From: an uncultured Sutterella sp.
Lineage (GTDB): Bacteria; Pseudomonadota; Gammaproteobacteria; Burkholderiales; Burkholderiaceae_F
NCBI GenBank assembly: GCA_900542805.1
Contig: UQOW01000009.1
Span: 1-64,000, forward strand
DNA length: 64,000 nucleotides
Direction of reading: 5' to 3'
Position numbers and translations under genes: made by a program. This document shows positions 15,657 to 24,417 of this stretch, in pieces; within the stretch, counting starts at the first letter, position 1; the number at the start of each line of letters is the position of its first letter. Under the pieces are notes generated by a model. That model was not told the origin of the DNA. It made no database searches and was given only the letters and a program-made list of their open reading frames with translations.

Positions 15657-18600
15657 TTAGACCAAAACACTTTCGATGCCGTCTTTCTTAACACGGGCAA
15701 TGAAGGTTTTAAGCCAGTTATCGCCGAACTTTAAGCGTGCCAATTCGACAACAAGAAATTCAGCGGACGTTTTTGTCGACTGCGAGTAGCGACTGATTCC
15801 TTGAAAACAGCCTGGGCAGGTTGTCAAAATCCGAATATTGCCTTCGAAGTTGTCTTTTGTTAGCTCCGACCGAGCCTGTAGGATGCTTTCTTCCTTGCGG
15901 AATCGGACTTGGGTTGCAATATCCGGGCGTCCGACGGCGAACGTTCCGGATTCGCCGCAACAGTAATCGGTCTGAAGAATTCGACTGGCATCGTTCGGAT
16001 GCACGAGCCTATTGACAACATTCGCACCCTTGACGGCCACAAACGGGGTATGGCAGGGATCGTGATACAGATACCGCGTTTTGTCATCGCCTTGAACGGT
16101 AAAGCCCTTCTCCGCTAAGTACTGATGAATGTCAATGAGTCGGCATCCTGGGAAAATCTGCTCAAAGTGATATTCCTTCAGTTGCTTTAAGCACGTGCCG
16201 CAACTGACGACGACCGTTTTGATATCCAAGTAATTGAGCGTGTTGGCTACGCGGTGGAAAAGCACACGGTTTTCCGTGACGATCTTTTCGGCAAGCGACT
16301 CTTGGCCGTTTCCTTTTTGCGGGTACCCACAGCACATGTAGCGCGGAGGCAAGACGGTCTGAACACCGCTTTCAAAAAGAAGAGCCAGCGTGGCGATACC
16401 GACCTCGGGGAACAGGCGGTCATTGCCGCATCCCGGGAAGTAAAGGACCGCTTCGTTATCGAGGGCATCGGGTTTACGAATAATCGGCACGCGAGTCGAG
16501 TCGATCAACCCTAAAGCCGTCCGTAACGTTTGTGTCATGCGCGGCTTCGGAAGCTTGCGGTTAACAAGCGTAATCACTTGTTCGACAAAGGGTTGCTTGC
16601 CGGTTGTGTTCGGCGGACGTTTTAATTCGGGCTCAACGGCCGCGTGGAGCAAACGATTGGCGTTTCTCTGAGCATTAAAGCCGAACTGGATGAGCGTTTT
16701 CCTTGCTGCCTCCACTGCCGTCGGATTTTGGAGATTTAAAAAAGCCATGCCGGCAGCCTTGGCCGGTTGCAAATGCTTGAGGCCGGAATCATGCAGCAGG
16801 TCACGCATGAGAATCGTCACATCGCCGAAATTAATCTTGACCGGGCAGACGGGCCGGCACTTCATGCAGAGTGTGCAGTGATCGGAAAGGTCCTCGATGG
16901 ACTCAAGATGGCGTTTACTCAGGCCGCGCCGTGTTTGCTCTTCGTATAGAAAAGCTTCGATTAAAAGCGATGTAGCAAGAATCTTATTGCGCGGCGAGTA
17001 CAAGAGATTGGCTCGCGGCACGTGAGTTGTGCAACGCGGCTTACATTTTCCGCAACGTAGGCAGTTTTTAATCGCATCACTGATGGCTTTAATCTGCGTT
17101 TGTTGCATGATGAGTGACTCGGCACCGAGCAAGTTAAAACTTGGGGTGTAGGCGTTTTCCAAGCCGCTTTCCTTACGAAGTTTTCCGGCATTAAAGTGCC
17201 GTTGCGGGTCGACGCGATCGAGATAGGCATAAAAAGGTTTTAGGTCTTTTTCATCGACAAAGGCAATCTTCGTCAGACCGATGCCGTGTTCTCCGGTGAT
17301 TGAGCCGCCGAGTTTTTTGGCCGCGTTCATAACAAGAGAAATCGCCTTTTCGCCGAGTTGCATCATGGCGTAGTTATCCGAATTGAGCGGAACGTTCGTG
17401 TGAACGTTTCCGTCACCGGCGTGCATGTGCAACGCAATAAAGACACGCCCGCGCAGAACCTTATCGTGGATTGTGTCGATATCCTCGAGGATGTCCTCGA
17501 AGATGTTGGGCGGGAAAATCTTGGCCAGCGGATCTCGGACTTCCGTATGCCAAGAGATACGCAAAACACGGTCGTACACGATGTCAAAAAGCGTAGCGTC
17601 TTGGTCGTAAGGCTTGACGGTCGCTGCCTGGAACTTGATCCCGAGCGGGTTTAAATCGGCCAGCGCCTTTTTCAAGGGAGAATCCAAGTTCTCCAAGATG
17701 TACGTCCAGCGCTTTTTGACAAGAGTCAGCAACTCCAAGGCCTTGGGTACGGCATTTTGGAGGAGACCTTCTTTAGAAGCATCCGGATCGGTTTTTGCAA
17801 GTGTAAGGTACTTTTGTAAATCGGTGATAACGGCATCGACCATCTCGAGCTTATTTTTCACGGAGCACTCGATATTAAAGTGCTCGCAGATAATTGTGTA
17901 ATCGCCGATTTTTTCTAAGGGAATCACAACGTCTTCATTGAGTTTGAAGGCGTTCGTATGAGCACTGATGGCAGCAGTGCGGCTTCGTTCGTGCCAAAAT
18001 TGAAAACGTTTTTCAGGCGTTGAGGCAATGTACCCTTCGCCGTTATGGGCCTGACACAATTGAACGACCTTTTGGCAAACGGCATCCAAGGCCTTTTCGT
18101 CATCGCCGACGATATCTCCGACAAGAACCATCTTAGGAAATTCACGGCGCTGAGTTTTTGGCGGATACCCGACGGCATGCAAATACCGATCGTCCATGTG
18201 CTCTAAGCCGGCGAGCATGCAGCCGTCCGGGTGTGAATCGAGCATTTGTGTGATGCCAACAATGGCAGGACCGGCTTCGCTTGCGGCGCCGAAGAACTCC
18301 AGGCACAGCGTGCGTCCGAGCTTGGGAAGGCGATGCAAAACCCAGGTCGCAGCCGTAATCAGGCCGTCACACCCTTCTTTTTGGACGCCCGGAAGACCTC
18401 CAAGGAATTTATTGGAAACGTCTTTGCCGAGGCCTGGTTTTCGAAACGTCGTTCCCGGAATGGTGAGCAATTCTTTTTTCAGAATGACAGCCTTGCTCGG
18501 GTCCGGTTCCGTCCCGTCTCGGGTTGTGATTTCCCACGTGACGGTCTTTTGCTTGTGAATTTTGTCCAGATTGTGATTGAGGCGAACGACATCGACCCAA

Positions 18601-19568
18601 TTGCCGTCCGGATTAACCATACGGTAGCTTGCCAGATTATCAACGGCCGTTCCCCACAGACAGGCTTTTTTTCCGCCGGAGTTTTCGCTGATATTGCCGC
18701 CGATGGTCGAACTGTCGGCACTGGCCGGATCGACGGAAAACACGAGCCCGGCCGCATCGGCCGCTTGCATCACCCGACGCGTAATCGCGCCGCAGCCTGT
18801 GCAGATGACCGGTGTCGTATCGGTACGTCCCGGCAAAGTTTGTTCGAAAACGGGACTGACAAAGTCGAGTTTTTCGGTATTAATCACGGCGCTTAAAGCG
18901 CTCATCGGAACAGCGCCACCCGTGTATCCGGTGCCGCCGCCGCGCGGAATGATGACAAGACCCAAATCAATGCAGGAACGCACCAAAATAGGAAGCTCCG
19001 ATTCGCTATCGGGCGTTAACACCACAAAAGGGTATTCGATGCGCCAATCCGTGGCGTCCGTTACGTGTGAGACGCGGGTGAAAGGATCGAAGCGAATGTT
19101 GTCCTTGTGGGTATGGCGCTTGAGGGTACGAAGGACTTTGGAACGCAATTTTGCGATGTCCGTAAAACTTTTTTCGAAGCGGTCGACGGCCAGCGATGCG
19201 TTCTCGATAAGCTTGCCGACATCGGCATCAGCGGCCTTGTCTTCTTTGCGGCGCTTACTCATTTCGGTTAAGCGATGGCGCAAAGCTTCAATCAGAAGGC
19301 GGCGGCGCTTTTTGTCGGCCAGCAAATCGTCTTGTAGGTAGGGGTTTCTCTGAACAACCCAGATGTCGCCCAAAACCTCAAAGAGCATGCGAGCCGATTG
19401 TCCTGTTCTTGTTAAGGAGCGCAGGCTCTTTAAGAGAGACCAACTGTCCTCGCCCAGGAGGCGAATCACAATTTCCTTGTCGGAAAAAGACGTGTAGTTG
19501 TAAGGAATTTCGCGAACACGCGCCGCTACCGTAGGGACGGTATCCTTAGGAGGGTTTTGAGTGGTCAT
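15657..19568 (-). CDS. Large FAD/Fe-S oxidoreductase (DUF3683 type, D-2-hydroxyacid dehydrogenase-like)
   Basis: A 1303-residue single-chain oxidoreductase. An N-terminal DUF3683-type segment (1-155) precedes an FAD-binding type 4 domain (about 175-320, with PRGGGTGYTGGAV at 208-220), the FAD-linked oxidase C-terminal domain (HMHAGDGNVH 714-723, GEHGIG 759-764), two 4Fe-4S motifs (CLRCGKCKPRC 836-846 and CTLCMKCRPVC 898-908), and two cysteine-rich CCG modules (around 1079 and 1203). This combines in one protein what GlcD and GlcF, or LutA-like subunits, do separately. It probably oxidises D-lactate or another D-2-hydroxyacid and passes electrons to quinone; substrate inferred. Full-length by family standards. 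No clear Shine-Dalgarno precedes the ATG. Confidence 0.9.
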   Translation of the reverse strand: MTTQNPPKDTVPTVAARVREIPYNYTSFSDKEIVIRLLGEDSWSLLKSLRSLTRTGQSARMLFEVLGDIWVVQRNPYLQDDLLADKKRRRLLIEALRHRLTEMSKRRKEDKAADADVGKLIENASLAVDRFEKSFTDIAKLRSKVLRTLKRHTHKDNIRFDPFTRVSHVTDATDWRIEYPFVVLTPDSESELPILVRSCIDLGLVIIPRGGGTGYTGGAVPMSALSAVINTEKLDFVSPVFEQTLPGRTDTTPVICTGCGAITRRVMQAADAAGLVFSVDPASADSSTIGGNISENSGGKKACLWGTAVDNLASYRMVNPDGNWVDVVRLNHNLDKIHKQKTVTWEITTRDGTEPDPSKAVILKKELLTIPGTTFRKPGLGKDVSNKFLGGLPGVQKEGCDGLITAATWVLHRLPKLGRTLCLEFFGAASEAGPAIVGITQMLDSHPDGCMLAGLEHMDDRYLHAVGYPPKTQRREFPKMVLVGDIVGDDEKALDAVCQKVVQLCQAHNGEGYIASTPEKRFQFWHERSRTAAISAHTNAFKLNEDVVIPLEKIGDYTIICEHFNIECSVKNKLEMVDAVITDLQKYLTLAKTDPDASKEGLLQNAVPKALELLTLVKKRWTYILENLDSPLKKALADLNPLGIKFQAATVKPYDQDATLFDIVYDRVLRISWHTEVRDPLAKIFPPNIFEDILEDIDTIHDKVLRGRVFIALHMHAGDGNVHTNVPLNSDNYAMMQLGEKAISLVMNAAKKLGGSITGEHGIGLTKIAFVDEKDLKPFYAYLDRVDPQRHFNAGKLRKESGLENAYTPSFNLLGAESLIMQQTQIKAISDAIKNCLRCGKCKPRCTTHVPRANLLYSPRNKILATSLLIEAFLYEEQTRRGLSKRHLESIEDLSDHCTLCMKCRPVCPVKINFGDVTILMRDLLHDSGLKHLQPAKAAGMAFLNLQNPTAVEAARKTLIQFGFNAQRNANRLLHAAVEPELKRPPNTTGKQPFVEQVITLVNRKLPKPRMTQTLRTALGLIDSTRVPIIRKPDALDNEAVLYFPGCGNDRLFPEVGIATLALLFESGVQTVLPPRYMCCGYPQKGNGQESLAEKIVTENRVLFHRVANTLNYLDIKTVVVSCGTCLKQLKEYHFEQIFPGCRLIDIHQYLAEKGFTVQGDDKTRYLYHDPCHTPFVAVKGANVVNRLVHPNDASRILQTDYCCGESGTFAVGRPDIATQVRFRKEESILQARSELTKDNFEGNIRILTTCPGCFQGISRYSQSTKTSAEFLVVELARLKFGDNWLKTFIARVKKDGIESVLV

Positions 19569-19616
19569 AAATGCAAAGAAAACAAAAAGGAGAAACCGAA
19601 ACGCCCATTGTACCGA

Positions 19617-19874
19617 CTAGTTAGACGGGTTGCGGATTAGCCGTTGTCGCCCGGAAATCGGTCTTTCGCACAAGCGAAAAATGCCGGCGTCGTCATCGAG
19701 AATATCGTACGTCCATTTTACGTTGCCCCGCAGGTCTTCAAGCCAGGCTCGCACCGGAACATCCAACTCGTCGACATTGGTATTTATGTAGCTTTCGGCT
19801 TCATAGGCCGTTGCGAACGTTTCGACGAACTCGCCGTAATCAAGGACAACTTGAACCACCAAATCCCTTCGCAT
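19617..19874 (-). CDS. Small protein of unknown function
   Basis: An 85-residue product from ATG 19874, 11 bp after the M20 peptidase and 48 bp before the dehydrogenase, on the same strand. It begins MRRDLVVQVVLDYGEFVETF, is acidic in the middle and basic at the end (ISGRQRLIRN), and has an alternating beta pattern with no signal peptide or membrane segment. I do not recognise the family. Position and frame favour a real gene; only a weak AAAAGAAA precedes the start. Confidence 0.6.
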   Translation of the reverse strand: MRRDLVVQVVLDYGEFVETFATAYEAESYINTNVDELDVPVRAWLEDLRGNVKWTYDILDDDAGIFRLCERPISGRQRLIRNPSN

Positions 19875-19885
19875 GTTTGTTTCTT

Positions 19886-21289
19886 TTAGGGTATATCGGC
19901 AATCACGCGTGCCAGGGCGCGACAAAGAGCTTCGACAAAATCTAAATGCAAAGCCTCATCGGGTCCGTGGGCATTCGAATCCGGACCGAGAACACCGGTC
20001 AGAAGAAACTGAGCCCGCGGACACGCTGGTTCCAGAACATCAAAGATAGAAAGCGAACCGCCTTCGCCCGAATACACGGCACTTTGCCCGAAGATGCTTT
20101 GAGCGGCTTTTTCAATACTGCGCTGTAACCAAGGTTCTTCACGCGGCGCATCCCAACCGGCGAAAGAGGAAATATCCGTCAGTTCCGTTCGCGCGCCGAA
20201 CGGAGGATCGGAAAGAAGAATGCGTTTGAGTGCCTGAGTGGCAACAGCAGAATCGATACGCGGCGGCAGGCGAAGCGAAAGACGCAGGGCCGTGTAGGAA
20301 CGAAGAACATTGCCGGCACAGGAAATATCCGGGAGTCCCTGAGCCCCTGTAATCGCCAATTGCGGCATCCAGGTTTGCGCAAGAATGGCCTTTTCTGCGT
20401 CCTTAAAACGTAGAATCGGCGAATCAATCCAAGGAAAATCCTCGGCAAATGAGCCGGAAAGGGCGGCCTTGGCTCGGACTTGCTCTAAACGCTCTTGCGG
20501 GATAGTGGCGTAAAAAGCCGAGTCGCGAATTGTTCCGGTAGCGCTTTCTTCCAAGCGCTCAAGGAGTTGACGGGCAATCATAAAAGAGTCGGGAACAATG
20601 CCCGAGGCCGTGCCCGAGTGCACGCCGTGCTTTAAGACACTGACTTTCAGTGTTGCCGTCAAAACGCCGCGAAAGTTTGTTGTGATGCAGAGACGCTTGT
20701 AATCTAAGCTTCCGGCATCGAGAATCAGAGCCAGGCGGACGTCTTGAAGGTCTTTTTTAAGGCGCTCGATCCAATACGCAAAATCCGAAGACCCAGACTC
20801 TTCGCAGGTTTCGAAAATGCCGACAAAACGGGGATGCGCAAGCCGTCCCTCTTTGAGAGCGTGTATGAGACTGACGGCCGAGTAAAAACTGTAGCCGTCA
20901 TCGGCAGCACCGCGTCCGTATAAGACGGAACCTTCTTTTTTCGGGCAAAAAGGAGCGCGACCGCAACTCCACGAGCCGCCTTCGGGTTGTTTATCTAAGT
21001 GACCGTAAAAAAGGACAGAGCCGCTTTTGGTGCAGCCCTCGGAGGCCGGCATTTCAAAAAATAAGAGCGGAGTCTTTCCGGGCTCGGACAAAATCGTGTA
21101 GCGGATATCGGGGACAAGGAGCCTTCCGAATTCTGCGGCCTCGTCAATGGCACGGCGAAGGTATCCGTGTTCCTCCCAGCGGGAATCGAACATCGGAGAA
21201 AGACTCGGCACACGGATGAATCTTTCCAGAGCCTGTTCGGTTTCGTTTTGCCACAGATTGTGCAAAACGGCGTCGGTTTTTGAAAACAT
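19886..21289 (-). CDS. M20 family dipeptidase
   Basis: A 467-residue zinc peptidase of the M20 family, carnosinase/CNDP-like branch. Metal ligands are in YGHLDKQPE, GRGAADDG, the glutamate pair ETCEESGS, the aspartate of LILDAGS and the histidine of SNAHGPDEAL. The insert between ligands four and five carries the dimerisation domain (HGVHSGTASGIVPDS). Cytoplasmic: no signal peptide. I chose ATG 21289 with AAAGGTAG upstream; the open frame to 21349 runs into rlpA. It starts 5 bp after rlpA and is probably co-transcribed. Substrate unknown, presumably short peptides. Confidence 0.9.
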   Translation of the reverse strand: MFSKTDAVLHNLWQNETEQALERFIRVPSLSPMFDSRWEEHGYLRRAIDEAAEFGRLLVPDIRYTILSEPGKTPLLFFEMPASEGCTKSGSVLFYGHLDKQPEGGSWSCGRAPFCPKKEGSVLYGRGAADDGYSFYSAVSLIHALKEGRLAHPRFVGIFETCEESGSSDFAYWIERLKKDLQDVRLALILDAGSLDYKRLCITTNFRGVLTATLKVSVLKHGVHSGTASGIVPDSFMIARQLLERLEESATGTIRDSAFYATIPQERLEQVRAKAALSGSFAEDFPWIDSPILRFKDAEKAILAQTWMPQLAITGAQGLPDISCAGNVLRSYTALRLSLRLPPRIDSAVATQALKRILLSDPPFGARTELTDISSFAGWDAPREEPWLQRSIEKAAQSIFGQSAVYSGEGGSLSIFDVLEPACPRAQFLLTGVLGPDSNAHGPDEALHLDFVEALCRALARVIADIP

Positions 21290-21294
21290 AATAA

Positions 21295-22467
21295 CTACCT
21301 TTGTATGATAAATGCTCGAATTCCGAGAAGCGGGGCGATGCTCTCGCACAGGGTTTGAGCCGTAGCCCGAGTGGGAACGGAACCGATTAAAACACGATGG
21401 AGTTTTGCGTCCGAGACAACACGCACTCGGGCCGTGATGTCATGCTCGGAAAGCATCATTTCCGCATGTGCAGCTGCTTCGCGCGCATTGGTTTCGTTGG
21501 AAAAGGCTCCGATTTGAACGGACCACATCGGCGCTGTCGGCGCACCGCCCGTGACGCGATCTGAGACGTTTTCGTTCAGGATAGTAGCGATGGCATCGGT
21601 CTGCTTGAGAGCGCTTTCGTCTGTTTCCTCGGATGCTCTCTGAGTGGTCCCGATGTCAATGACAGGGCTTTCGGTAATTTCCGAGACGGCGGCGGCATCT
21701 GTAGCATCGGAAGGAGCATTACTTTCAGCAGACGGAATGGAGCTTAAAATCGGAGTATCCGAAACGGACGGAACACTGACAGGAGCCGATGCCACGGTGG
21801 CAAGTGTGTCCTGCTGCTCCTGCGCTTGAATCACAGGCTCGATTCTAGGCGCTGTTTTGACGGGGTCGGCTAGGGTAAGTTGCGTCTTCGGAGCGTCTGT
21901 TCGATAGTTCCCCGAGGCAATCTCGCGCCGCGTGATGCGCTCGACTTTCACGCGAGTCGTTCCCGCGGTGTGGTAGCCGAGTTTGACAGCAGCGGCATAG
22001 CTCATGTCGATAATGCGACCGCCGAGAAACGGCCCGCGATCATTGACACGAACTATCAAGCTTTTTCCGTTTTTCAGGTTCGTCACACGTGCATAGCTCG
22101 GGAGCTCCATGGTCGGGTGAGCGGCCGTCATGGCAAACATGTCATAGCGCTCGCCGATAGCGGTTTTGCGTCCGTGAAATTGTTTTCCGTACCAGCTAGC
22201 GACACCCGTTTGAGAAAAGGAGCGGTCCCCGGACATCGGGTAGTACCGCTTCCCCATGACGGTGTACGGACGATTCGCCGCTTTATAGGGTTTCTCGATT
22301 TTTAGAACCGTATGTTCCTGAGCGGAAAAGGCATGCGACGCATCGGGCGGACCGTCTTTGTCATAAAACTTTCCTGCTTTGGATAGTACCGATGAGCCGG
22401 AGCATCCGATGACGGCAACAGTCAATCCCAAACAGGAAACTAAAAGAATCAGGCGGGCAAAGAACAT
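21295..22467 (-). CDS. rlpA: Septal lytic transglycosylase RlpA-like lipoprotein with SPOR domain
   Basis: The 390-residue product has a lipoprotein signal ending AVIGC (Cys22), the double-psi beta-barrel RlpA domain (about 87-180) with TGVASWYGKQFHGRKTA, LPSYARVTNLKNG, RVNDRGPF and IDMSYAAA, a serine/alanine-rich linker (about 200-305), and a C-terminal SPOR domain (MWSVQIGAFSNETNAREAA to the end). The catalytic glutamate (GE in AIGERYDMFAMTAAH) and aspartate (NDRGP) of active RlpA are present. SPOR would target it to denuded glycans at the septum. First of a leftward set with the M20 peptidase. Confidence 0.93.
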   Translation of the reverse strand: MFFARLILLVSCLGLTVAVIGCSGSSVLSKAGKFYDKDGPPDASHAFSAQEHTVLKIEKPYKAANRPYTVMGKRYYPMSGDRSFSQTGVASWYGKQFHGRKTAIGERYDMFAMTAAHPTMELPSYARVTNLKNGKSLIVRVNDRGPFLGGRIIDMSYAAAVKLGYHTAGTTRVKVERITRREIASGNYRTDAPKTQLTLADPVKTAPRIEPVIQAQEQQDTLATVASAPVSVPSVSDTPILSSIPSAESNAPSDATDAAAVSEITESPVIDIGTTQRASEETDESALKQTDAIATILNENVSDRVTGGAPTAPMWSVQIGAFSNETNAREAAAHAEMMLSEHDITARVRVVSDAKLHRVLIGSVPTRATAQTLCESIAPLLGIRAFIIQR

Positions 22468-22647
22468 AACGAAACTATTCGTGTAAAAAGGATTGCAATG
22501 TTTGATGGAAAGGATAGCGCCAATACAGGGGAAAGAGGGGTAAATAGACTATGATTAGAGTCTGAAGACACTGTTTTGGTTCGGATAAAAAATCGAGCCG
22601 ACGGGTTTTTTTGTTTATTCATATTTTTGATTTACTCAGAGATTGCT

Positions 22648-22935
22648 ATGGCCTTGGCTTTAGAAGATGTTCGCCGTATTGCCGAACTTGCGCATATTGA
22701 TATTGATCAAGCGCAGGCAGTTCGCATGCAAGGGGAACTCAACGACATTTTTAAGATGATTGAACGCATTCAGGCAGTTGACACAACCCAGGTCGAGCCG
22801 ATGATGCATCCGCACGACGACGTACAGCGGCTGCGTGACGATTGTGTGGTCTTCGAAAACAATCGGGATGAGAACATGAAAAACGCTCCCGAGGCCTACG
22901 AGGGTCTTTTCTTGGTCCCGCAGGTAATCGAATAG
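22648..22935 (+). CDS. gatC: Asp-tRNA(Asn)/Glu-tRNA(Gln) amidotransferase subunit C
   Basis: GatC is the small scaffold of GatCAB. The 95-residue product reads MALALEDVRRIAELAHIDID at the start and ends YEGLFLVPQVIE, both family hallmarks. The ATG at 22648 is set by this N-terminus; the in-frame extension from 22576 is not conserved. gatA follows after 9 bp and gatB after that, so the three form one operon. The 180-bp gap to the divergent rlpA must hold both promoters. Confidence 0.95.
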   Translation: MALALEDVRRIAELAHIDIDQAQAVRMQGELNDIFKMIERIQAVDTTQVEPMMHPHDDVQRLRDDCVVFENNRDENMKNAPEAYEGLFLVPQVIE

Positions 22936-22944
22936 GGGTGTGAG

Positions 22945-24399
22945 ATGACAGAGACGTTTCATACCGTAGTCGAGCTATCGAAGGCTTTGGCCGCTAAAAA
23001 AATCAGTGCCGTCGAGCTTGCCGAGCACTACCTTAAGCGCATCGATGCGGCTCATGACCTCAATTGTTTTTTGGACGTGCGTCCGGAAGTAACACTCGAA
23101 CAGGCACGAGAAGCCGACAAGATAATCGCGAAGGGAAATGCTGGTCGATTGACCGGTATTCCGATTGCACACAAGGATATTTTCGTCACAAAAGAGTGGG
23201 CGTCGACGGCCGGTAGCCGTATGCTCGAAGGCTATATGAGTCCGTTTGATGCGACGGTTGTTCGAAAACTCAAGCAGGCAGGGATGGTCACGCTCGGCAA
23301 ACTCAATTGTGATGAGTTTGCGATGGGATCGGCTAATGAAAATTCCGCCTACGGCAAGGTTTTTAATCCCTGGGATTCCAATGCCGTTCCCGGCGGAAGC
23401 TCCGGTGGTTCTGCCAGTTGTATTGCTGCCGGGCTCGCTCCGATTGCCACGGCAACCGATACGGGCGGATCGATTCGCGAACCCGCAAGTTTTTGCGGTA
23501 TTACGGGGGTTAAACCTACATACGGTCGTCCGAGTCGTTTAGGCATGATTGCATTTGCCTCGAGCTTGGATACAGCGGGCTTAATGGCGCACACGGTCGA
23601 AGACATTGCCTGGGTTTTAGGCGACATGGTCGGTTTTGAGCCGTGGGATTCAACGAGCGAAAATGTTCCGACCGAAGATTTTGCTCGTGATTTATACAAA
23701 GGCGTCAAAGGAATGAGAATCGGCGTTCCCCGAGCTTGGTTTACCGAGAGCTTGGATCCGGAAGTGGCCGAGGCCATTTCCAAGGTAATCGACGAGTACA
23801 AAGCCCAAGGAGCCGAGATTGTCGACGTAGAGCTTCCCAATGCCGGGCTCGGTGTTTCCGTTTATTACGTCGTGGCGTGTGCGGAAGCCAGTTCCAACCT
23901 GTCGCGTTTTGACGGTGTGCGTTACGGGTATCGCGCCAAGGACTACGGCGATATTCAGGACATGATTAAAAAGAGTCGCAACGAAGGATTCGGAGCTGAA
24001 CCCAAGCGGCGAATTTTGATCGGAACATATGTTCTTTCGCACGGGTACTACGATGCGTACTACATCAAGGCACAGAAGGTTCGTCGTCTGATTGTCAATG
24101 AATTTACCGAGGCCTTTAAACATGTCGATGCCATCTTAAGTCCTGTGACGACGTCAACCGCATTTGATTTCGGAGCCAAGAGCGACCCCGTTGTCGCTTA
24201 CATGGGGGATTTGTATACGGTTCCGGCGTCACTTGCCGGGTTGCCGTGCATGAGTATGCCCTGCGGCATTCATACAAACGGGCGCCCGATCGGAGTGCAA
24301 CTGGCGTGCCAGCGCTTTGCGGAGGCCAAGATGCTGCGGATTGCTAACGCGTTCCAGAAAGCAACGGATTGGCATCTGCGTCACCCGGGAAACAACTAG
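22945..24399 (+). CDS. gatA: Asp-tRNA(Asn)/Glu-tRNA(Gln) amidotransferase subunit A
   Basis: GatA is the amidase that frees ammonia from glutamine. The 484-residue product carries the Ser-cisSer-Lys triad: Lys77 in PIAHKDIF, Ser152 in PGGSSGGSAS and Ser176 in DTGGSIREPASFCG. GGGGTG-like ribosome binding sequence (GGGGTGTGAG) precedes the ATG. With GatB and GatC it converts misacylated Glu-tRNA(Gln) or Asp-tRNA(Asn) to the amide forms, which implies that a non-discriminating synthetase exists in this organism. Confidence 0.97.
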   Translation: MTETFHTVVELSKALAAKKISAVELAEHYLKRIDAAHDLNCFLDVRPEVTLEQAREADKIIAKGNAGRLTGIPIAHKDIFVTKEWASTAGSRMLEGYMSPFDATVVRKLKQAGMVTLGKLNCDEFAMGSANENSAYGKVFNPWDSNAVPGGSSGGSASCIAAGLAPIATATDTGGSIREPASFCGITGVKPTYGRPSRLGMIAFASSLDTAGLMAHTVEDIAWVLGDMVGFEPWDSTSENVPTEDFARDLYKGVKGMRIGVPRAWFTESLDPEVAEAISKVIDEYKAQGAEIVDVELPNAGLGVSVYYVVACAEASSNLSRFDGVRYGYRAKDYGDIQDMIKKSRNEGFGAEPKRRILIGTYVLSHGYYDAYYIKAQKVRRLIVNEFTEAFKHVDAILSPVTTSTAFDFGAKSDPVVAYMGDLYTVPASLAGLPCMSMPCGIHTNGRPIGVQLACQRFAEAKMLRIANAFQKATDWHLRHPGNN

Positions 24400-24417
24400 G
24401 ATCGAACGGAGAAGAAA

